Made by a program: the position numbers and the translations under genes. DNA of 11,481 nucleotides from Verrucomicrobiales bacterium (GTDB lineage: Bacteria > Verrucomicrobiota > Verrucomicrobiia > Verrucomicrobiales > DEV007), in contig JALRFZ010000483.1 in NCBI GenBank assembly GCA_023253615.1, positions 1-11,481 on the forward strand, given 5' to 3'. Below the pieces are notes generated by a model that saw only the letters and a list, made by a program, of their open reading frames with translations, did not search any database and was not told where the DNA came from. Every line of letters begins with the position of its first letter. Position 1 is the first letter of the stretch. Below are positions 6,707 to 11,481 of the stretch, one piece after another.

Positions 6707-7746
6707 GAAGCGTGCAGCATTGTCCCCAATCGATCGAAGAACTCGACGAACTCGCCAGCGAGCCCGATCGCGGGGTGGTCGAAACCGTTTCCCATGTCGA
6801 GGGAGACTTTGTCGTCGCCGGGGCCGGGGGAAAGATGGGATTCCATCTCGCCCTGATGCTGCGGCGCGCGCTCGATGTGCTGGGATCGGGGCGGAAGGTG
6901 ATCGCGGTCTCGCGCTTCGGCGATGCCTCCGCGCGCGCGCCCTTCGAGGCGGCGGGGATCGACACGATCTCCGCGGATCTCTGCGATGAATCGGTCTACC
7001 CGGACCTGCCCGATGCCGCCGCGGTCTTTTTCCTCGCCGGAAAGAAATTCGGCACCTCGGGGTCTCCTGAAGAGCTGCGTCTCTTCAACGAGGAAATGCC
7101 ACGCCTGGTCGCCGAACGGTATTCCCACGCGAGGATCGTGGCCCTGTCGACCGGGTGTGTCTATCCTTTCGTCAGTCCGGGGTCGGGCGGCTCGGTCGAA
7201 GAGGATACGCCCGAGCCTGTGGGGGAATACGCGATTTCCTGTCTCGGCCGGGAACGTGCCTTTCTCGAGAGCAGCGAACGCCACGGCACCCCTCTGGCGC
7301 TCATCCGCTTGAACTATTCGGTCGATCTCCGCTATGGCGTGCTCGTCGATCTCGCCTCCAAGGTCATCGCCGGAGAGCCGATCGATCTGACGATGGGCTA
7401 TTTCAATTGCCTTTGGCAGGGCGATGCGGTGGCCCACACGATCCGGGCGCTCGGACATGCCGCGCCCGCGCCGGAGGCATTCATCCTGAATGTGACGGGG
7501 GCGAAGATCCTCTCGGTCCGGGAGATCGCCCTGGCTCTGGGGGATCATCTCAATTCCATCGTCGATCTCCAGGGGGAGGAGGCCGAGACGGCTTGGCTAA
7601 GCAATCCGGACAAGTCGCATCGTCTCTTCGGGCCACCCCGCGTCTCCGAGGCGACGCTGCTCGGGTGGGTCGCCGAATGGGTCGGGCTGGGTCGGCCTCT
7701 GCTGGGCAAACCGACTCATTTCGAAGTCCGGGACGGGAATTACTGA
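6703..7746 (+). CDS. NAD-dependent epimerase/dehydratase-like protein (extended SDR, atypical active site)
   Basis: The protein has 347 residues and no signal peptide, so it is cytoplasmic. After ~33 extra N-terminal residues comes a Rossmann strand and a dinucleotide loop (VVAGAGGKMG, residues 37-46), as in extended SDR epimerases. Further landmarks are FFLAGKKFG near 109-117, L-S-T-G-C-V-Y-P-F at 148-156 and the tyrosine site at GEY (174-176). The usual YxxxK is Y176-AIS-C180, so the catalytic lysine is replaced by cysteine. Residues N204-S206 and the C-terminal part (L-N-V-T-G near 262-266) fit NAD-epimerase relatives. It begins in a four-base ATGA overlap with the FAD oxidoreductase, so the two are co-translated although one is exported and the other is not. 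The substrate, probably a sugar or sugar derivative, cannot be read. Confidence 0.85.
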   Translation: MRSVQHCPQSIEELDELASEPDRGVVETVSHVEGDFVVAGAGGKMGFHLALMLRRALDVLGSGRKVIAVSRFGDASARAPFEAAGIDTISADLCDESVYPDLPDAAAVFFLAGKKFGTSGSPEELRLFNEEMPRLVAERYSHARIVALSTGCVYPFVSPGSGGSVEEDTPEPVGEYAISCLGRERAFLESSERHGTPLALIRLNYSVDLRYGVLVDLASKVIAGEPIDLTMGYFNCLWQGDAVAHTIRALGHAAPAPEAFILNVTGAKILSVREIALALGDHLNSIVDLQGEEAETAWLSNPDKSHRLFGPPRVSEATLLGWVAEWVGLGRPLLGKPTHFEVRDGNY

Positions 7747-7831
7747 AAGTTTCAAATTTGCGATTAAATATAAAATTGAGAATTAAATTCTGAAATTTTG
7801 GGAATTTCCAAGGAAAGTTGGAGAAATTCGA
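7747..7831. promoter_or_regulatory. AT-rich spacer with possible promoter for the peroxidase gene
   Basis: The first 54 bases after the epimerase stop (7747-7800) contain only 10 G or C, against a GC-rich background. A TATAAA at 7769-7774 could be a -10 box on the plus strand; no good -35 is found at 16-18 bases. Several short palindromes occur (CAAATTTG at 7753-7760, GAATTAAATTC at 7780-7790). A GGAG at 7820-7823 sits 8 bases before the GTG at 7832, the best Shine-Dalgarno match I noticed at a gene start in this window. Promoter function is inference. Confidence 0.35.
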
Positions 7832-8496
<665 letters not shown>

Positions 8497-8521
<25 letters not shown>

Positions 8522-9073
8522 GTCGCGCCGAGGTGGTCGAAATGCGTGTTGGCGAAGAGGAATGCACGCCCCGTCCCCGCATCGCGCAGCCGCACCCAGC
8601 TGACGATGCGCGGCAGGCTCGAATCCCAGCTCTTCGAGGCGACCGTATCCGGCGTCTCGCTGAGCCAGAAGGTGCCTTCGGCGGATTTTTCGAACCGGTC
8701 TTTGCGATCGAAAATGGCGCACGATTCCGACCCGGGTCCGGGCGTGCGAGCCACCGAGTAGACCGCGTAGCCGGGCAGGCGGGTGCTCATTTCCCCGACC
8801 TGGAAGTCCACCGACTCCTGCAGCCCCCAGCGGATCGGGATCGCGAAGCCGCGCCGTCTCGACGACGAGATCCCGCCGGTTCGGCCTGGCATTGTTGCCA
8901 TCCTTCGCCGTGCCGAAGCGGATGTTGAAGGACATCACCGAGATCGCGTCGGCGGGCGTTTCCCCGGCGGCCGGGACGACGGAAGAAGAGACGAGTGCCG
9001 CCAGTGCGGCAAGAAGGCGCGGGGGCAATCTCAACAAAGGAATTGGCGATGGAGTCTGCGCTGCCGGCCTCAC
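8497..9073 (-). pseudogene. Endonuclease/exonuclease/phosphatase (EEP) family secreted protein, frameshifted and truncated
   Basis: The gene begins with GTG (9073-9071), which overlaps the TGA of the DUF6807 gene by four bases (GTGA). A signal-like segment (Leu/Ala core, V-V-P-A-A-G) precedes ISVMSFNIRFG, the classic EEP opening, then PNRRDLVVET and RDPDPLG. At the five-base C run 8824-8828 (G run on this strand) sense shifts to another frame, which reads LQESVDFQVG with the catalytic-Glu LQE motif, then CAIFDRKDRFE, GTFWLSETP and FANTHFDHLG. Removing one base from the run gives L-G-L-Q-E. Family homology ends near 8506; the frame stops at a TAG (8497-8499) lying inside peroxidase sequence. 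The G-D-F-N and C-terminal D-H motifs are missing, so hydrolase activity is not expected. Relatives cleave phosphoester bonds, but the substrate of this one is unknown. Confidence 0.82.
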
Positions 9074-10068
9074 TCGGCTGCGAAAGCCTCGTAGAGCTCC
9101 TCGACCTTCGCCTTCACCGGATCTCCCTCATGGAAGGCGAAGCGCCAGCGGAACGTGATCGTCTCGCCCGCCGGGAGGATGAGCTGGCCCGCCTTCGGGT
9201 CTTCGAGCGACTCGAAATGGCGCTTGCCGAAGACGTTCGCGGTGACGAGTCCGTAGGTGCGCGAGTGCCAGTGGCTCGGGTGGCGCGGATTCTTCGGATG
9301 ATCCATGATCGCGATGCCGACCGGCTTGCCACCGACTTCGCCGTAGGCGTCGAGCCAGCGCGCCCGCTTGCCCCAGGTCTCCTTGTCCTTGATTCCCTCG
9401 CTGTTGAGGAGATGACCGGCTCCGGCTTTCATCTTGTCTTTCTCACCGGTCCGCTTCTCCACCTGCAGGTCAGAGGCGACGCGGATCGCCATGCCGGCAT
9501 CCTTCTGGTCGCCGAAGGTGACCTCGCCGTTCGAGGCGTGGAAGGCGATCGTGATGTCGAGGAGGCGGGGACCGTCCGGCTCGGCCGGGGCGATGAAACG
9601 CACCGTGCGCGTGTCGCTCATGATCACGGTGCCATCGGCCGCGACGTAGTCGTTCTCGGAAACAAAGCCGCCTTCTTTCGCGCCGTTTTCGATCTTGGTG
9701 AATTTGCGGTGCATCGTCTTGCCGGGCTTCTTGCCGCCATATTCGCGCACCGCCCAGAAGCTGTGGCCGTTCACCTCGCTGTGGGCGAACCAGAGCGATT
9801 GATGGTGCGGGTGGTCGGTGTCCTCGCCCTCGATGATCTCCAGGGGATACTTCCGCGTCATCGGCACCTGGCCGGGACCCAGCACCGGGTAAAAGAGGGG
9901 GAAATACCGTTCCTCGCCCTTGGTGATGTAGTCGGTGAAGAGTTCGCCGTTCATCTCGACGCGGAGCCGATCCTCCATCTCGGTGAGTTTCACGGACGGT
10001 TCGGCCGAGGCGGTCGTGAGGAAAAGGGCGCCGAGGCCGAGGGAGAGGAGGTAGGAGCGATGCGTCAT
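9070..10068 (-). CDS. Secreted DUF6807 ('PmoA-like') family protein
   Basis: The protein has 332 residues with a signal peptide of about 22 residues (MTHR start, cleavage likely after ASA). The body fits PF14100/DUF6807: FPLFYPVLGPG near 56-65, the His-rich D-H-P-H-H-Q-S-L-W-F motif at 85-94, W-A-V-R-E-Y near 105, then MDHPKNPRHPSHWHSRTYG at 255-273 and an L-P-A-G-E-T-I-T-F-R-W-R-F end. The repeated histidines suggest a metal or active site, but the family's reaction is not established. The label 'methane oxygenase PmoA' found in databases is misleading: this is a soluble secreted protein, not the membrane subunit of methane monooxygenase. The stop is coupled to the broken EEP gene; upstream, 121 bases separate it from the cytochrome gene. 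A partner role in extracytoplasmic carbohydrate breakdown is inference. Confidence 0.87.
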   Translation of the reverse strand: MTHRSYLLSLGLGALFLTTASAEPSVKLTEMEDRLRVEMNGELFTDYITKGEERYFPLFYPVLGPGQVPMTRKYPLEIIEGEDTDHPHHQSLWFAHSEVNGHSFWAVREYGGKKPGKTMHRKFTKIENGAKEGGFVSENDYVAADGTVIMSDTRTVRFIAPAEPDGPRLLDITIAFHASNGEVTFGDQKDAGMAIRVASDLQVEKRTGEKDKMKAGAGHLLNSEGIKDKETWGKRARWLDAYGEVGGKPVGIAIMDHPKNPRHPSHWHSRTYGLVTANVFGKRHFESLEDPKAGQLILPAGETITFRWRFAFHEGDPVKAKVEELYEAFAAE

Positions 10069-10156
10069 GTATACAATGCTTGCCAGACCCGGGCGGATTG
10101 GGAAACACTGCGACGCAGCGCATTCACGCCAGCGGCATGGCGCAGGGACGTGAGGG

Positions 10157-10174
10157 GCGGCGGGATCCCGCCGC
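10157..10174. terminator. 18-base perfect GC palindrome downstream of the cytochrome gene
   Basis: GCGGCGGGATCCCGCCGC is self-complementary and can fold as a 7-bp GC stem with a GATC loop. It lies 15 bases past the TGA (10190-10192) of the cytochrome gene on the minus strand and 88 bases before the DUF6807 ATG. No T-run follows. It may terminate or attenuate read-through between the two genes. The remaining spacer (10069-10156) shows only a near-palindrome (TGTATACA core) touching the DUF6807 start. Confidence 0.45.
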
Positions 10175-10189
10175 GTCAGCTACCACCTC

Positions 10190-11481
10190 TCACTTCCCAT
10201 AAACCTTGTCCTTGGGATCGCCCGCGGACATGAGGTAGGCCATGAGATCGCGCACTTCGTCGCCATTGAGCAGGTTGATGAGGCCGGGAGGCATTTGGGA
10301 AACGGGTACGCTTTCGATCTTCGCGACGTCGGTCCGCTTCAACTTCACCGGCTCGCCCTTCGGATCGGGCGGGTAGACTTCGAGGTCGTCGCCGCGCTCG
10401 ACGACGAGACCGGTGTGGACCGCGCCGCTCTTCGTCGTGACGCTGGAGCTGCCATACTGGTCGCTGATGACCTTGCTCGGATCGATGATGGATTCGAGGA
10501 CGTAGGCGACGTCGAACTTGTTGCGCGTGCTGGTGACGTCGGGTCCGATGTCACCGCCGAAACCGGCCATGCGGTGGCAGGCGCCGCAACCGATGGCGTG
10601 GAAAAGGCTGCGTCCGTTCTCGTAGTTCGCGTTGCGGAACTGGCCGGCGTTGGCATGCTTCGACGCCGTCTCGATCGTCCAGGCCTGGCCCGGTCCCTTC
10701 GGCGGGGTGATCGCGAAATCGGGCACGGCCTGGTAGCTGACTCCGGTGATGTCCTTCAGTGCGACGAGGTGATCGTTGGGCGCGTGGGCGAGGGCCTCGT
10801 CGCGGGTGTTGGTGAGGAAGCCGCCGTAGCTCGCGCCACCGGGATGTTTCGCGGCGGCGTTGAGGAAGGTGAAGTAGCGGCGGCGCTGGTCGAGCGTCCA
10901 GCCGCTCTTCTGATTGCGCAGGGCGAAGGCGTAGGCGATGCCGCGGATGGGCGGGTAATCATCGAGCATCGCCTGGATGCTGCGTCCGTAGCCCTGGTTC
11001 CGTGTGACGAGTTCGGCCCAGTCGGGGATCTCGGGAGCACCCGGGTTTTCGATCAAGGTCAGGGCCTTTTCGATCACCGAAGGGGCCTCCATCGCGACGA
11101 GCAGATTCACCAACTCCACGTTGGCATCGGCCGATTTCGACGGAAGAAGAGCGTCGAGTTTGGCGACGGCTTTTTCCCGGTCCGCTCCCGTGGGTTTGCC
11201 GAGACGGATGAGATTGAGCTGCCAGGCGCGCAGATACCCGAGGAGCTGGGGCTCGGTCAGGCTCGCCGCATCCATCTCGAGAAGGGCGGCGGTCAGTTTC
11301 GCTCCGTGGGTCGCGGCATCGCCCTGGCGGGCGAGGGCGACGGCTCCGGTGATGCGGGTCTGCGGATCGGTCGCGGTGAGGACCTTGTCGGCCCATTGCG
11401 CGACGGGCTGTGACTCGATCGCGACGCGGGCGGCATGGCGGAGGAAACGATCGGTGCTCGCGAGATGGGGCCAGGCCTTTT
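10190..11481 (-). CDS. PVC-type heme-binding cytochrome protein with HEAT-like repeats, C-terminal part (cut by window edge)
   Basis: The minus-strand frame is open from the window edge to the TGA at 10190-10192, giving 429 residues; the ATG at 11275 is internal, because protein-like sequence (W-P-H-L-A-S-T-D-R-F-L-R-H-A-A-R) continues upstream of it. The first ~280 residues are helical and HEAT-like. The end carries the Pirellula/Verrucomicrobium-type heme-binding domain (TIGR02603-like): LFHAIGCGACHRM with the CxxCH motif encoded at 10574-10588, G-x-D-I-G-P-D-V-T, S-I-I-D-P-S-K-V-I-S-D-Q-Y, and S-Q-M-P-P-G-L-I-N-L-L near the end, whose Met is a likely axial heme ligand. In the family such C-termini follow a propeller-type 'membrane-bound dehydrogenase' domain, so at least half the gene probably lies outside. 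An electron-transfer role outside the cytoplasm is inferred. Confidence 0.9.
   Translation of the reverse strand, partial: KAWPHLASTDRFLRHAARVAIESQPVAQWADKVLTATDPQTRITGAVALARQGDAATHGAKLTAALLEMDAASLTEPQLLGYLRAWQLNLIRLGKPTGADREKAVAKLDALLPSKSADANVELVNLLVAMEAPSVIEKALTLIENPGAPEIPDWAELVTRNQGYGRSIQAMLDDYPPIRGIAYAFALRNQKSGWTLDQRRRYFTFLNAAAKHPGGASYGGFLTNTRDEALAHAPNDHLVALKDITGVSYQAVPDFAITPPKGPGQAWTIETASKHANAGQFRNANYENGRSLFHAIGCGACHRMAGFGGDIGPDVTSTRNKFDVAYVLESIIDPSKVISDQYGSSSVTTKSGAVHTGLVVERGDDLEVYPPDPKGEPVKLKRTDVAKIESVPVSQMPPGLINLLNGDEVRDLMAYLMSAGDPKDKVYGK

Noticed and set aside
10061..10075. TGTATACA near-palindrome at the DUF6807 start as a -10 box or operator
   Set aside because: It touches the ATG, which is too close for a -10 element of a leadered transcript, and eight bases are too few to claim an operator.
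8995..10233. A 412-codon plus-strand frame opposite the DUF6807 gene
   Set aside because: It is the complement of a gene with clear signal peptide and family motifs; its own translation has no recognisable domain.
10295..11413. A 372-codon plus-strand frame opposite the cytochrome gene
   Set aside because: The minus strand carries CxxCH and the family's C-terminal motifs; the plus frame is Val/Gly/Asp-rich shadow sequence.

Overview
The window looks like a GC-rich chromosome segment from the PVC superphylum, most likely Verrucomicrobiota. The evidence is the combination of an ECF sigma factor coupled to a FecR-type regulator and a planctomycete-type cytochrome (PSCyt1), a Pirellula/Verrucomicrobium-type heme-binding protein, a DUF6807 ('PmoA-like') secreted protein and a secreted FAD oxidoreductase with a golvesin/xanthan-lyase-like tail. 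Many products have signal peptides, and recognisable Shine-Dalgarno sequences are scarce. There is no sign of phage, IS transposase, tRNA, rRNA or CRISPR. The phylum is inferred from gene content only.

Layout. (1) 1-2290, minus strand: a tightly coupled three-gene operon, ECF sigma factor -> membrane FecR-like protein with a C-terminal DNRLRE/CBM96-like domain -> PSCyt1 cytochrome cut by the window edge. Both junctions are 4-base ATGA overlaps. (2) 2291-2667: a 377-base gene-free region that should hold the operon's promoter. (3) 2668-3870, minus: an intact secreted six-bladed NHL propeller with a C-terminal Ig-like domain. (4) 3920-4479, plus: a frameshifted remnant of another secreted protein carrying the same C-terminal domain, followed by a near-perfect 15-bp inverted repeat at 4492-4529. 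(5) 4604-7746, plus: secreted FAD oxidoreductase plus cytoplasmic NAD-dependent epimerase-like protein, again ATGA-coupled. (6) 7747-9073: an AT-rich spacer, then two convergent broken genes. A heme (animal-type) peroxidase on plus and an endonuclease/exonuclease/phosphatase (EEP) protein on minus have both lost their C-termini and are fused at about 8506-8521. (7) 9070-11481, minus: C-terminal part of a large PVC-type cytochrome/HEAT protein, a GC-rich perfect palindrome, and a secreted DUF6807 protein whose stop overlaps the GTG start of the broken EEP gene.

How the genes may work together: the left operon resembles PVC modules in which an ECF sigma factor and a FecR-like membrane sensor control surface or periplasmic catabolic enzymes including PSCyt1 proteins. 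The oxidoreductase/epimerase pair and the right-hand cytochrome/DUF6807/EEP set fit degradation or oxidation of complex carbohydrate outside the cytoplasm. No substrate can be read from the sequence. I did not find a convincing new defence or mobile system. The most unusual points are the double-truncation junction, the FecR-DNRLRE fusion, the shared C-terminal domain in two divergent genes, and the long inverted repeat.
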